A stretch of 64,000 bases of DNA. It comes from Taxillus chinensis (Eukaryota > Streptophyta > Magnoliopsida > Santalales > Loranthaceae). Numbering within the stretch: the first letter of the stretch is position 1; each line of letters opens with the position of its first letter. Below, one piece after another: positions 34,499 through 46,776 of this stretch. Under the pieces are notes generated by a model. The model saw only the letters and a program-made list of their open reading frames with translations. It was not told where the DNA came from and did not search any database. Location of the stretch: NCBI GenBank assembly GCA_023512835.1, contig CM042085.1:42904721-42968720 (forward strand), given 5' to 3'. The translations under genes were made by a program, and so were the position numbers.

Positions 34499-36796
34499 TT
34501 ACACTTTTGGTGCCCAAACTTGTTTCGGGCGGTTAGAAAGAGCAGTAGTAATGTCAACAGTTCCGGATTTGATTTTGCTAGGACTTTTAGCTCTCCATGT
34601 TGACTTTAACTTGTTAGTTTCAACTGCCTCTTTTATTTGGGTTTTCTTGGGAGAGACACTCCTTTGTGGTTTAGATTTTGTTTTGCTCGAAGAAACCTTT
34701 TTATTAAACTGATCTTTATTGGTTTGAATTTGATTACAAAGCCAGTTATCAGATAAACTCCAACATTCATAGTGATAATGACCCATTTCCCTACACATGG
34801 AACAGACACTATAATGTGAAGTACAAATAGGGGAAACAGGTCTCTTAGGTTTTACAGACTTTCTACTCTGTTCCCTGTGGCCTAATCCATTGTGTTTGGG
34901 TGACGCGCTCTTGGCCCTAGATGCGTTAGCCTTAGCCTTTCCTTTCTTTTTGGGTGCTACAGTTTTGGCTTTAACTGCAGTAGCCTTCCCTTCATCATTA
35001 GTTACGGGTGCTACTGCTTCGGGAAGTGCAATAACAGTCTCTACTCCACAGTCATAAACTATGGTGCCACCTGAAATGAAACCATCCAACGGTTTAGATG
35101 TACTAACAGGATATAAGTTGGTTAGTTTTGGAGTGAAATCCGGAGGACACTCAGTAGCTTGAGCATTGGAGTTTGATGATTCGGAGCCTAGGCCAGGTTT
35201 GACTCGAATATTATCCAGATCAGTCCTAAATGTAGAGGCTATTTCCCCGGATTTAAGCCACTTACGATTTATTTCCCTTTCCTGTTCAAGTTCATTTTCG
35301 AGTCTTTTTACTATAACTTTTTGGCCTGAAAGATTGGTATTTAACAGATGATTTTCAGCTCTTAGATCGTGATACCAAGCTTCTTTTCCTCTGAAGTCAG
35401 CAATGTCCTTTCGAGTCTAGTAATAGTAAATTCAAGACGTTTATTCTGGCTTTCCATATCTTTGTACATTTGAGTAATTATTAGTCTCTCATTCTTTTCA
35501 TGATCACATACAGTAGTAAGAGATTCTAATTTACTCATGAGCTCAGAGATAGAAGGTACCTCAGAATTTGCCATGAGGCAGACGTTCGGCTTAGGAGTTG
35601 GCTCATCATCCGAGGATTCCTCCTCTTCTTTCGAGCCACTGATGTACTTTGTCACGAACGCCTTTCTCTTGTTCTTGCTGTTGTCTGAGGTGGTACGACG
35701 AGGAGTAACCTTGTCACTTTTCTCTGCCGTCCTAGATTTGGATCTGCATTCCTTGGCCCAGTGACCGGATTTCCCACAGTTAAAGCATTCTTGGGAGCTC
35801 GACTCCGATCGTTCCTTCCTTCTAGATGATAAGGAGCCTCTTCTGAATCCTTTTCTACTTTTCCGAAGGAATCGTTCAAAGGATTTGACAAGAAGAGCTA
35901 TTTCCTCTTTCGCGTCCGAGTCGAAATTCTCGACTCATCCGTATCATCCTCTTGATGATTCTTGGAGCATTCCGTAGCTTTGAGAGCTACCCCTTTTTCT
36001 TTCCGAGCTATTTTCTCATCACGGTCGGTGTATCTGAATCTGACCTCATGAGTCCGAAGCTCTCCATATATTTCCTCAAGGCGATAAATGGCCGGTTTTT
36101 GTCGGCTTGCATCCGGAGTCGCTTGGAGTAGTAGCGATCCGGCAAGGATCGAAAGAACTTGTCATTGATTTGAGACCGAGTGTAGTGCTCATTGACGGTT
36201 TTTAGCTCTAGAATGAGCTTGCCGAATCTCCGATAGATGCTTTCAAGGGATTCACCAGGTTTGTGATTGAAACTCTCAAAATTCCGTCCGAGAGCACATA
36301 TCACATTTTGCATTTGGGACTGACTCCCCTCATAGAGGATTGTCAGTTTATCCCAAACAGCTTTTGCTGACGTGCAGCCCTGGACGTCCGTGAAAGCCTC
36401 GGAATCCAAAGACGATGTAACATAAGCCAGAGCCTTTTCCCTAGCGCACTGCCAGGCTCTTTCATCATTGGTAAGTTTGGCATCCGTCTTTGGCCTCCTA
36501 ACTCCATGTTCTCCGATAGTCATCGGAATTGGAATCTCCTGATGAAGACATGGCCACATGAGATGATCATGGCATACCATAAACATCTTCATGCGAGCTT
36601 TCCACTGGGAGAAAAGCTCAGGTGTGAATTTGGGCGATTTCGTCAGAGTAAAGCCAGAACTCCGTGGTTGAGGAGCGGCGGCAGCAGCAGGTTGAGGTGG
36701 GTCGACATTTTCACTGCTGCTTCGATTTGGGATGGGCTCTTGTGCACCTCCGGAGTTAAGGCGAGTGTTGAATAGCATACTGCTTTCTTCGGCCAT
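34499..36796 (-). pseudogene. Element C gag
   Basis: Starts at ATG 36796 (MAEESSMLFNTRLNSGG). The capsid-like part includes FTLTKSPKFTPELFSQWKAR and KAVWDKLTILYEGS. One frame change lies near 36010. Zinc knuckle ECFNCGKSGHWAKEC is at about 35740-35790. A coiled-coil-like stretch follows (SELMSKLESLTTV, ESQNKRLEFTITRLE), then a basic region with a second knuckle CSMCREMGHYHYEC near 34770-34810. The large gag with two knuckles fits Sireviruses. Confidence 0.85.
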
Positions 36797-36842
36797 TGCT
36801 TAGAGTAAAAGAGTGGGATCTCTACTTTTGAACAAATAGACT

Positions 36843-36854
36843 GCTCTGATACCA
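36843..36854 (-). other. Element C primer binding site
   Basis: Minus-strand TGGTATCAGAGC, two bases after the LTR end GGGACCATCA. Confidence 0.92.
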
Positions 36855-36856
36855 CT

Positions 36857-38022
36857 TGATGGTCCCTTGGAGCCTAGAGGGGGGTGAATAGGCTCTTATC
36901 GCAACTCTTTTTAATCTCTTAAGACACCACACTAATCTAGTTAAGTGATAGAATCACTGCGGAAGATTACCAGATAGTGGAAGTATTTTGTTTTATTATC
37001 AAGAGATAATTACAACAAAATAGAAGCAAGACTCTCTTACACTCTGTTTACAAAAGGATTCACACACACTAGCTTAGATTTTTATCTTTGAGCTCTTGTG
37101 CATACACAAGGTTAATTTGGGCTTGTTCACTCTCTTACACACATTTACAAGTATGAATATTTATACAAACATTCCTAAGAGACAACCTTGGAACTTGTAG
37201 TTCCGGAATGCGTTCAGCACTAACTATTCCTCGGTAATCTCTCTGTCTTGACTGCTGCGGTTTGTGGAGCTCAAGATCTTGGGTTTGAAGAGTATAAGTG
37301 CCTTTGTGAGTTCCAAAATATAATTAAGGTTGTGTCCACATATCCGAGTGATCCACGTGTAAGATTCTTCAGGTTCTCAATGAGTTTGTCTTATATCGGG
37401 ACGCCACGAGCTGATAGCTTTAAATGCGGTGAATTGAAGTAGCATCTTCTTGGTCCGGTGTAATTTTCCTTACTCCATTGTTAATAAAGCTCGGAACCTT
37501 ACTCCGTGTCAGTGGTTGCTTACTCCGTATCTATTTGGTACTGGAATCCTTAGTCCGTGTCAGCGCTTCCTTACTCCGCATGTAAGTTCCTTACTCCGTA
37601 TGTAAGTTCCTTACTCCGGCGAGTCTGAGGGATCGGAGTGCTTACTCCGTACTAGCGCTTCCTTACTCCGTATGTAAGTTCCTTACTCCGTATGTATGGA
37701 AGACTCGGATGTCTTACTCCGTATCTTCTTTTACTTCGTGCGACCTTGTGGACCAGGATTCTTACTCCTCATCACTTTGACTTAGTCTGTACGAATGTTC
37801 TTTATTCCGCATGTATTAAAAACTTGGTTATTTACCAAGTGTTTGACGACACTCACTTTTGTCCGGATCAGGATTATGTATCCTGTCCTTAGCTTTGCTC
37901 TCACGAGTGTATCTCCGGATTAATAACATATCTTCTACAATGACTAAAGAAACATAAAAGATCTCAAATCAAATTACATAGGGCTTTATTTGCATTATCC
38001 AAATTCTGGGCTTGATCCAACA
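36857..38022 (-). repeat. Element C 5' LTR (1,166 bp) with TTACTCCG repeat cluster
   Basis: Minus-strand TGTTGGATCAAGCCC ... GGGACCATCA, homologous to 41058-42212. Between 37499 and 37725 the octamer TTACTCCG (CGGAGTAA on the element strand) occurs about ten times, often as CCTTACTCCGTATGTAAGTT. Sirevirus LTRs are known for clusters of short CG-containing repeats. Confidence 0.9.
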
Positions 38023-38136
38023 ATGGATTTACAAAATGAGCTTTTTACTTGATCACCTTCCCTGTGGGTTCGAAATCTGAACTTTGAATTCACTTTATTA
38101 CTTGTAACGATCCGTACGCTTGCGGAATTGCTAACA
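38023..38136 (+). repeat. Element D (Athila-like) 5' LTR, last ~114 bp
   Basis: The sequence ends ...GGAATTGCTAACA six bases before the Athila-type primer site. It contains CCTTCCCTGTGGGTTCGA, similar to CCTCCCTGTGGGTTCGA near the end of the H LTR. The rest of the LTR lies beyond C and is not in the window. Confidence 0.8.
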
Positions 38137-38142
38137 AGTTTT

Positions 38143-38160
38143 TGGCGCCGTTGTCGGGGA
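38143..38160 (+). other. Element D primer binding site, tRNA-Asp type
   Basis: TGGCGCCGTTGTCGGGGA, the Athila-type primer site, with one T where C is usual. Confidence 0.9.
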
Positions 38161-38284
38161 AGGTAACAAAGTTGAAAGTACATTTTGTGATTGAGTGTGG
38201 AAGCATACTTGTTGTAATTACCAAACTCCGTGTGCGGTATTATGCTAGGTATGTGTTCATTGTTGTTTCTACAGGTGCGAATGA

Positions 38285-39650
38285 ATGAGCAAGCATTCAT
38301 CAACGTTTGAAGATTTGTTTGACCCTGAGCCAGAGCGTACATTCTTTGCTAGATTGAGAAAGCAAAGGAGTGTACAGTCAGCAAGCATTGAAGAATCAAA
38401 TTTTGCTCCTGGATTTTGGAGTAATCCAGAGTTTGATTTGCAGAATTTATTGTGGGAACAAGAAAGTGTTGAATCTTGTTCAGTTATGGAGGAACAACAA
38501 CAGCAGCAGGGGAGGAAGATAATGGGTCAGATCTCAGGCCAGTTAGGGAGCATCATACTCCTGACGTTTCTGATATCAGAAATCCTATCTATCCACCACC
38601 TCTTTTGAGAGAAAACTTTGAGTTCTCTCCACAGCTCATTAATTTAGTAGTGCAGAACAGTTTTGGAGGAACACCTTTAGAGGATCCTCACCACCATTTA
38701 GCCAGATTTGTGCAAATATGCAGAACAATGAGAAGACAAGGAGTGCCGGAGGATTTTATCCGATTGGAATTATTCCCTTGGTCTTTAAAGGAGGATGCTT
38801 TGATTTGGTTCAATTCTTTTTCAGAGGGACATTTCACCAGATGGGCAGATTGTGCCCAGGAATTTCTCACTAAATATTTTCCAAGAGGAAAAAAGTGAAG
38901 TTGAGAAACAACATCACTGCTTTTACCCAAGTCACTGGAGAAACACTTGGTGAGGCATGGAATAGATTCAGGGAATTGCAGACAAAATGTCCCAATCATG
39001 GCTTAGAAGATTGGCTTCTTATTGAAGTGTTTTATGGAGGCCTTACAACTGAGGAGCAGTGCATGGTAAATGCTACAGCTGGAGGTGCTCTGACAGCCAA
39101 GACTGTAGAAGAAGCTAAAGAGATTATAGAGGAACTGACAAAAGAGCAAGCTCAGTGGCCCTCTAGGAGAGTAGCTGTGAAGAAACCTGGTTTAATTGAG
39201 GTGGATAATTCCATAATGTTAAATGCTAAGTTGGAAGCTTTGACAAAACAGGTGGAAAAATTAAATGTTCAGAGAGTAGCAACGGTTAACGCTGCTTGCC
39301 AAGAATGTGGGGGCATACACCATCCGAATGAGTGTCCACTAAAAGCATATGGAGAGATAGTGGAAGGATATTCAGCCAATATGAATGAGGAGGTTAGCTA
39401 CATAGCTAACCAAAACAGTAGCAGAATAATCCATTTTCCAATACCTACAATCCCGGATGGAGGAATCATCCGAATTTTTCATGGGGAGGACAGAATAATC
39501 AGCAGAATCAAGGTGGAAATAATGCAACTCAAGGACAAAACAATCAGAACAATTAGCAATTCAATAGGCAGTTCCAACCTAAACAGCAAGGAGCTGGGTA
39601 TGGTGAGAAACGGAAGGCTGATTGGGAATGTGCAATTGAGAAGATGGCAG
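38285..39650 (+). pseudogene. Element D gag (Athila-like)
   Basis: N-terminus MSKHSSTFEDLFDPEPERT. After a shift in the CAG/G run near 38510 the core reads NPIYPPPLLRENFEF, FGGTPLEDPHHHLARF, RLELFPWSLKEDALIWF and FLTKYFPRGK. A second shift in an A run near 38892 leads to ITAFTQVTGETLGEAW and CPNHGLEDWLL. A zinc-knuckle-like CQECGGIHHPNEC follows, then (another frame) NPGWRNHPNFSWGG near 39450-39480. At least three indels break it. Confidence 0.88.
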
Positions 39651-41057
39651 TAGGAACTGAACAGAGATTGAATAAGATTGAAACTGATATTGGTAGCCGA
39701 TTTGACAGAATTGAGACTCATAACAAGAAGTTAGAGACTCAAATTGCACAAATAGCAAACACTCTTACTATTAGGAACCCAGGGGAGCTTCCTAGTAAGA
39801 CGGAGCCAAACCCAAAGGAATATGTGCAAGCTGTTATGCTAAGAGGTGGAAGAGAGTTACCAGAGAGGGAAGTTCCTCAAGTGGAGGAAACAATCCTTGT
39901 CAAGAAGGATGAAGGTGAACCTAAATCTAAGGAAGAAAGGGAAGAAAAGAAAGAGGAACATCCTGAAGTTCCTAAGGTGGTGAAGAATTATGCTCCACCA
40001 ATACCCTTCCCTCAGAGATTGAGACAAAGAAAGAAAGATGAACAATACAAAAGATTCATTGAACATCTTAAGGAATTAAAGCTTACCATTCCATTTTTGG
40101 AAGCTTTGGCTCATATGCCTTCCTACTCCAAGATATTAAAAGAGATGTTAAGTAACAAAAAGAAAATTGAAGAGAATGAAACAATTGCACTCACAGAAAA
40201 ATGCAGTGCAATTATTCAGAGAAAACTACCTCAGAAAATGGGAGACCCAGGAAGTTTTTCCATACCCTGCACTATAGGGAATGTTACTTTTGATTCAGCT
40301 CTCTGTGACTTGGGAGCTAGTGTGAGTTTGATTCCATCTTCAGTATGCAGCAAGCTAGGTCTTGGAAAATTGCAGCCCACGTCAGTGACCTTGCAGCTGG
40401 CATTATTGAGAATGTACCGTTACAAATTCAGAATTTTATTGTCCCAATTAACTTGATAGCTTTGGATATGGAAGAAGGTGGTTCTTTGCCACTTATTCTT
40501 GGCAGACCATTTTTAGCAACAGCAGGGGCAATCATAGATGTCAAAGGTGGGAAATTGGAATTACACATTGGTGAAGACAAAGTGGAGTTCAACTTATATA
40601 AGAGTATGAAGAATCCTCAGGAGGTTGAACATGAGCAAGGTTGTCTTGTGGAGATATTAAATATTGCGATTGAAGATCATGCTAAGGGATTTCGTGATCC
40701 CTTAGGGTTATGTTTGGAGAATGTTTCTTCAACTGTTAATGAAGACATTCAAGAGGTGAGAAATGCTTTAAAGGCCACACCAGTCATTCATTTTCAATCA
40801 AAGAAAGGATTTGAAGATATTGGAAGAAATTCTAAACCAGTACCATCGGTGGAGAAGGCACCAAAGGTTGAGTTGAAGATTCTACCAGCACATCTAAAGT
40901 ATGTATTCTTGGGAGAAGAAGGCGAGTGGCCTGTCATTGTAGCTGCTGAGCTACAAGGAGAACAATTAGATCAATTGTTGACAGTTTTGAGGAAGATGAA
41001 GAATGCCATTGGGTGGACAATGGCAGATATAAAGGGAATTAGTCCTTCCATGTGCAT
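39644..41057 (+). pseudogene. Element D protease and start of RT, cut by element G
   Basis: A gag C-terminal coiled stretch (GTEQRLNKIETDIGSRFD, KLETQIAQIANTL) is followed by a highly charged KEEREEKKEE segment. The protease has CDLGASVSLIPSSV (Asp with DLGAS, the Athila form) and LILGRPFLATAGAIIDV, with a small deletion and shift near 40390. The reading continues into the region just before RT (NAIGWTMADIKGISPSM) and stops where the LTR of G begins at 41058. The remaining RT, RNase H and integrase lie right of the window. Confidence 0.87.
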
Positions 41058-42212
41058 TGATGGTCCCTTGGAGCCTAAAGGGGGGAGGTGAATAGGCTCT
41101 TATCAAAAACTCTTTTCTTTCTCTTAAGACACAAACACTTATCTAGTTAAGTGATAGAATCACTGCGGAAGATTACCAGATAGTGGAAGTATTTTGTTTT
41201 ATTATCACAAGATAAATACAACAAAATAGAAGCAAGACTCTCTTACACTCTGTTTACAAATGAACTCACACACTAGCCAACTTCTATCTCCAAAGATGAA
41301 AAACGCTTGTGCATACACAGAATTAGTCTATTCTTAACTAATGCATATCTCACTTTTTTTAATGTATAAGTATGAATATTTATACAAAACATTCCTAAGA
41401 GACAACCTTGGAACTTGTAGTTCCGGAATGCGTTCAGCACTAACTATCCCTCGGTAATCTCTCTGCCTTGACTGCTGCGGTTTGTGGAGCTCAAGATCTT
41501 GGGTTTGAAGAGTATAAGTGCTTTTGTGAGTTCCCAATTACAATTAAGGTTGTGTCCACATATCCGGATGATCCACGTGTAAGATTCTTCAGGTTCTCAA
41601 TAAATTCGTCTTACATCAGGACGCCACAAGCTGATAACTTTAAATGCGGTTGAGTTGAAGCACTATCTTCTTGATCCGGTGTAATTTTCCTTACTCCGTA
41701 GCTAATGAAGCTCAGAACCTTACTCCATGTCGGTGGTTGCTTACTCCGTATCTATTTAGTACTGGAATCCTTAGTCCGTGTCAGCGCTTCCTTACTCCGC
41801 ATGTAAGTTCCTTACTCCGTATGTAAGTTCCTTACTCCGTATGTAAGTTCCTTACTCCGGGCGAGTCTTGAAAAGTCTGATGACTTATTCCGTGTCAGCG
41901 CTTTCTTACTCCGCATGTAAGTTCCTTACTCCGTATGTAAGTTCCTTACTCCGCACTTATCCTTTAAGTTCTTAGTCCGTACGAATGTTCCTTATTCCGT
42001 ATGTATTTGTGACTTGGTTATTTACCAAGTGTTTGACGACACTCACTCTTGTCCGGATCAGGATTATGTATCCTGTCCTTAGCTTTGCTCTCACGAGTGC
42101 ATCTCTGGATTAGTAACATATCTTCTGCAATGATCAAATAAACACAAAAGATCTCAGATCAAATTACATAAGGCTTTATCAGCATTATCCAAATTCTGGG
42201 TTTGATCCAACA
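41058..42212 (-). repeat. Element G 3' LTR (1,155 bp)
   Basis: Left edge TGATGGTCCCTTGG, right edge GATCCAACA. Carries about nine TTACTCCG octamers between 41687 and 41955, as in C. Confidence 0.92.
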
Positions 42213-42226
42213 ATCTCCCCCAATTA
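42213..42226 (-). other. Element G polypurine tract
   Basis: Minus-strand TAATTGGGGGAGAT beside the LTR start. Confidence 0.88.
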
Positions 42227-42374
42227 TGGATATGCCCAAACCCTTTGTAATCTGATCTGGTAAGCAATGCAAAAGAATAACATACAGAATACGCAACACA
42301 ACCAATTTCATTAATCAACAACTAAATACAATTCAGCCTTAATACAAGTTTTTCACTAGGGTACATAAGGCTTA

Positions 42375-44576
42375 CTATACTTGAAGATCATAGTTGCTTG
42401 CCTTCTCTCTTAGCTCCATTGTCTGCTTCATCGTAAAGGTGGTGTGTTGGCTCCAATATTTGTCCACGGTTAAGAATGACTTGATGAAGTGACAGACAAA
42501 GGCTCCGCAGCTATCTCCATCCGGCTGTTGTGGCACTTGCTTCTTGCCCCGGAATGTCGCCTTGAGTTTCTCAGTCGGACGCAGGGGTGAGATGCCCAAC
42601 TCTTCATATAATCCGGCTTTCTTCACAACTTCAGTCGGCTGAGAGACACGAGGTTCCCATTGATTCTTCCTAACGAAGTGCTCCACAATCTGATGAGAAT
42701 CAATGAGAATCATTTGCTTGGACTGAATCATGAAGACAGCCATCATGAAGTGTGGCGACATAATCCGGTACGGAATGAGGATGGTTGAGAGAGTTTTCCA
42801 TGGTTTGCTATCCTCAGCAGTTCCGTCGATAAAGGACTGAATTAGCTCCACACTGGGAAGATAGCCCTCATTCCAACACGGTAGAACGTCAAACAAGTGC
42901 CCATCTTTGTAGAGAGATGGAAACAGCCTCATCTCCATTTTAGCAGCTCTCGAGAAGTTGTCAATGTCTTCTGTAGTAAAGAGTCCTTTCTCCGAATAGA
43001 GAGTCTGAATGTCGGCCGGGGAGAAAGGGTACATTTCAGAAAGACATCTTCTCTCAGCAGAAGACGCAGCATAGGATTTCATTGCCTTGCGCAAGCTTCT
43101 ATCCGCATCAGAAGGGTCAAACTCCGCATATGATGGGAGGAAGGTATTAGCTGCGGATGAGGAGGATGGAGGAGGAGCTGGAGCTGCAGTAGAGGAGCTT
43201 GGTTGAGAGAAGCGGCTTCGTTTGGGAATTTGAACTCCCTGAAGCACTGAAGTGGCAGGCCGCTTCTCAGTCCAAGTAGATGGTTGTGGGGCAGAAGGAG
43301 TAGACGGATCAAATGACACTCTCTCCCCCGGTTTGGCAGATCACCGGGTAGCAACAGGAGGACAAGCCATCGTGTGCGCCAGATCCGCGAAGGAGGTAGA
43401 CAATGAATGGACGGATGTGGCGACAAGATCCATTTTCTGCTCCATGGAAGTGGAGGAGTTAGTGAGAGCGGAGAGGAGTTGGGCGCCGAGGGCATCAACT
43501 TTGGCAGCGATGGCGGAAATTTGGGCGCTTTGAGCTTGGGCGTGTCGGTCCAGTTGGGCGGAAAGCACAGCGTCGGAGTGGATCGTGCCAAAAGAGGCAC
43601 GCCCAAAGACCAACTCCAGAGCTTTGGAGGACTCCCCCGCATGAACAGGAGCAGGAGTGCGTTGGGCAGAGGAGTCCGCAGGAGTATCAGCAGCAGCAGG
43701 AGCATCCGGAGCATCAGAGGCATCCGGAGCATCGGAGGCATCCGGAGCAAGGGACCCGCTTTCACCAGATAAGTCAACCACGGGAATTGCGGCAGCAGGA
43801 GAAGAGGGTCCAGCCTTAGCAGAGGAAGTACTTCGTGCAGCAGGGACTGGGCCGGAGGGTGTAGGGAACGGCACATCGGGAATGGCAGCCGGCGTAAGAA
43901 AGCCGTGGTCCAAGTTCCAGATGATCATGGTCTCCGGGGATTGGGCATTGCGTGTGTAAAACACCCGGAGATCGGTGTCAGGAATGGAGGAGGTGTGGGC
44001 TAGGCTGAAATGGAGCCAAAGGTCCGTTAAGGTGTCGGCAAAGATGGTCAAGGTAATCTCGGGGTTGAGGTAGGGGAGCCAAAGGGGCTTCCGGAGAAGC
44101 GGCCGGGACATCGGCGGTGGCGACAAGAACAGGCGGGCCGCGGCAGCAATAGCGGATGTGGAGGGAGTGGGCACATCGCAGAGGGGGGGGCCGAGGAAAA
44201 CTTTTAGACGCACTGCGCTGAGAGAGGGCCCCGCAACCTCGGACGGTTCGGCACGGAAGCTTGGGCGGGGAGGCGGGGGCCGTGAGTGGGAGGGCGCAGC
44301 AACGGACCGAATCCGGGAGGATCGGGGTGCTGAACTGACCTCGTGGGCTTGGCTGTCGGAGGGGTCACCAACAAAGCTGCCTTGTTGTTCCGAGGCAGGG
44401 AGAATGCGGAGAGCTACAGTGGGTCGGCGAGCGGTCATGTTCCCGTCCGGCGTAAGGTAACAGAGGTAATAAGCCGAGGGAAACGCGACAGCATCAAATC
44501 GGGCGAAATGGTCCGGACGTAGATGCCGGAAGACAATGCTAAGGATGCGCCCGAAGGAATGGTTTTTGGGACCATT
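42375..44576 (-). pseudogene. Element G ORF3b: Ala/Pro/Ser-rich region and Ulp1-like C48 peptidase
   Basis: One frame from the shared stop at 44577 to 42375, broken by one TGA (43341-43343, where C has Arg). A candidate start ATG is at 44438 (MTARRPTVALRILPASEQQ). Aligned to C, it lacks F and so shows the empty site near the Ser/Arg/Pro-rich stretch. Peptidase residues counted from 43319: His190 (SPHFMMAVF), Asp207 (ILIDSHQ), Gln264-265 and Cys271 (VPQQPDGDSCGAFVC). The C-terminus has a small frame change against C (ends SNYDLQV). Local indels around 44040-44270 disturb the linker. Confidence 0.85.
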
Positions 44577-45101
44577 TTACAGCAAACGAAATAAGAACAT
44601 CCCCCAATCCATCGGAAGACCTTCAAAAACGCCGTACATGGCCAGGAGAAGGTCGTACGGAACTGAGTCCAGGGCGGATGTGCGAGCCAGTAGGCATCGA
44701 CTTAGAATGGTCGCCATACATCGATAGCGACCCTGGAAGGATTTCACCTTGTATTCCTTCCCCTTGTTCGTGCAACCCATAGAAGCCGCCATTGGATCGG
44801 CATCCGGGCGCTGTGGTTCACCAAGAGGTAGGTGGAGAGCAGCGCGGAGAACAGCCGGAGTGATGATGATGGATTCACCACGGACAAGAGAGGTTATGGA
44901 ATCGGTGGTGCAGCAAATCCGTTGGTAATACTCAAGAATGTCGTCGATAAGAAGATCGACGGGATTGGAGATTAGGCTGAGTATATGCGAGGCTTCAAGG
45001 AGAGGGCGAAGCTGGAAAAACCAATCCGGAGGATTAGAAACAGCATTCCAATCAACCAGATGGCCAGGATTAACGCCGGAAAGAGAGATTCTGGGTGCCA
45101 T
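44577..45101 (-). pseudogene. Element G ORF3a: plant-transposon-type module (intact reading)
   Basis: 174 codons from ATG 45101 (MAPRISLSGVNPGHLVDW) to TAA 44577-44579, uninterrupted. Conserved core FQGRYRCMATILSRCLL, TSALDSVPYDLLLAMY and GLPMDWGMFLFRLL. The downstream ORF3b is in the same frame. A weaker TATA-like TTATATG on this strand near 45215 lies ~114 bp upstream, equivalent to the run in C. This is the least damaged copy of the module in the copia elements; it is called a pseudogene because the element is broken. Confidence 0.8.
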
Positions 45102-46776
45102 TGCAGATTAGATTGGAAGGACAAGATGAAAGGTGAGGTCTTGACAGTGGAAGGAGCAACGAGAGGTTTAGGGATTTGAAATGAGCAATACTCGTGCTTC
45201 GCAGGAATGATCAGAACATATAAGACCGAGTCCGCAAATGTCAGCGGGCCAAGGAATGTGCGAGTGAGATAGGGACCCGTGCGACATGCTGATGTCATTA
45301 GTCTGGATATCGATGCGCCTCCGAATGAAACGATGTCATGGAGACCGCATGACCAAGTAAAGATAACAACTGGTTGCCATCCAGAGAAGTGTGTGTGCAA
45401 CCCGAGATATGTATTTAATGAATCATCATTATTCCTCCTCAAAAGCATGCGACATATGAGTATACATGGATTGTCACAATTGAACAAAGGTCGGGAGTCC
45501 GGAGGAAAGAGCCAACAATCATCCGGAGTAAATAATATTCGTGGAAGAGTATCCGGATGAATAATAAACCTTGTCCGTAGTAAACAGAGTTCGGTGAAAG
45601 AGTAGAGTAGATTCCTTTGCAGTCAAAAAGTCGAAGAGAAGAGAAGTACCACAACACTTCAAATCCGAGACTATGGACTGGATTTATCGATACGGTTGCA
45701 AAGAAAATCTGAACCTGTAGCTAAATAAGGATAAACTGAAAATACAGAAGCTTAACAGGCAAGGATTAATACGGATTAGAGAAGATAATCAGTGAAAAAC
45801 AACATAATCCGAACTAATGAGAAACAAAACTCATGCATGGCTAAGAATGTAGTAGACATATGCATACGTGAAAATGATCAATATTACTGAATCAGGGCAT
45901 ATGTCAGACAGCAATACACAGGTTCATATAGGTCAACATAGCGAAACCGTCTTGCTGAACAACGTAGCTAAGATTAATTAAAGAGCATATGATTTGGCCA
46001 CATTAGGATTCATGAGTGAAAAATGATAGAGCGAACACATGTCAAAAGAAGGCAGATGATTAGCCGATTAAAATGCATGGTTGAAGAAGGAAAATACATC
46101 CAAACATGCCACTTTTCTGATTCAAAACAGCATGTCCAGTCAGATCCGGAAGTAAAAGTTTAGAGGATGGAGAATCCGAGACATATTAGGGGTTCATTGC
46201 TGCTCCCCCGTAGATCATTTAATCCTCTCAATGAAAAGCTCCCCCTCGGATAGACGATCGGGAAAGAGGTCATGAGACATATACGGGGGTATTCTTGAAT
46301 AATATATAAAGCATTTTCTCCCCCGTAGATTGTGCAATCCTCTCGGTTGACATTTCCGGATTGTAGAATTCAAGACCTGTCTATCTTTTTAGGAAACTAT
46401 ACGTCGAGTCGACCAGGTCTGCGATTGAGTATTCATCCACCAGGCATTCCAAACTAACCCATTTCACTTCTTCAACTATGCATGTTAATAGAGTAATCTA
46501 AATGAACATGCTTTTGTCACGTGGTGATTAATGGAAGTTAAGATCATGAACCCGAAAGAGGTAAATCATATAAACTGTAATTATGTTAGCTTAAACGACT
46601 TCAGTCGGGAAACGCAAGCATCCTCCCAATATGAGGTTGAGATTAATGTCGAAGCATGAAGTCATTAAACGATGAAGTATGATCAACAATACGATCAGGA
46701 AGTCTCTACTACTTTCGATGAACGTACAATGCATGTTCTGAGAGTAAATATACTATTGGGTAATGCAAATGTGAAG
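45102..46776 (-). other. Element G non-coding stretch between RNase H and ORF3
   Basis: Colinear with 29422-31117. PPT-like minus-strand TACGGGGGAG motifs at about 46203-46212 and 46317-46327. No ORF supported. Confidence 0.65.

Larger units (their letters stand above)
24134..38022 (-). mobile_element. Element C: Sirevirus-like Ty1/copia element with an extra 3' ORF
   Basis: Minus-strand order is 5' LTR (36857-38022), primer site, gag with two zinc knuckles, protease, integrase, RT, RNase H, long non-coding stretch, ORF3a/ORF3b, polypurine tract and a truncated 3' LTR (24134-24363). PR-INT-RT-RH order is Ty1/copia. The large gag, two knuckles, extra 3' ORF and PPT (GGGGGAGATTGTT) fit Sirevirus/Maximus. 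It contains F. It lies in the LTR of D (right flank ATGGA at 38023); the left flank has been replaced by B, so no target duplication survives. Confidence 0.88.
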
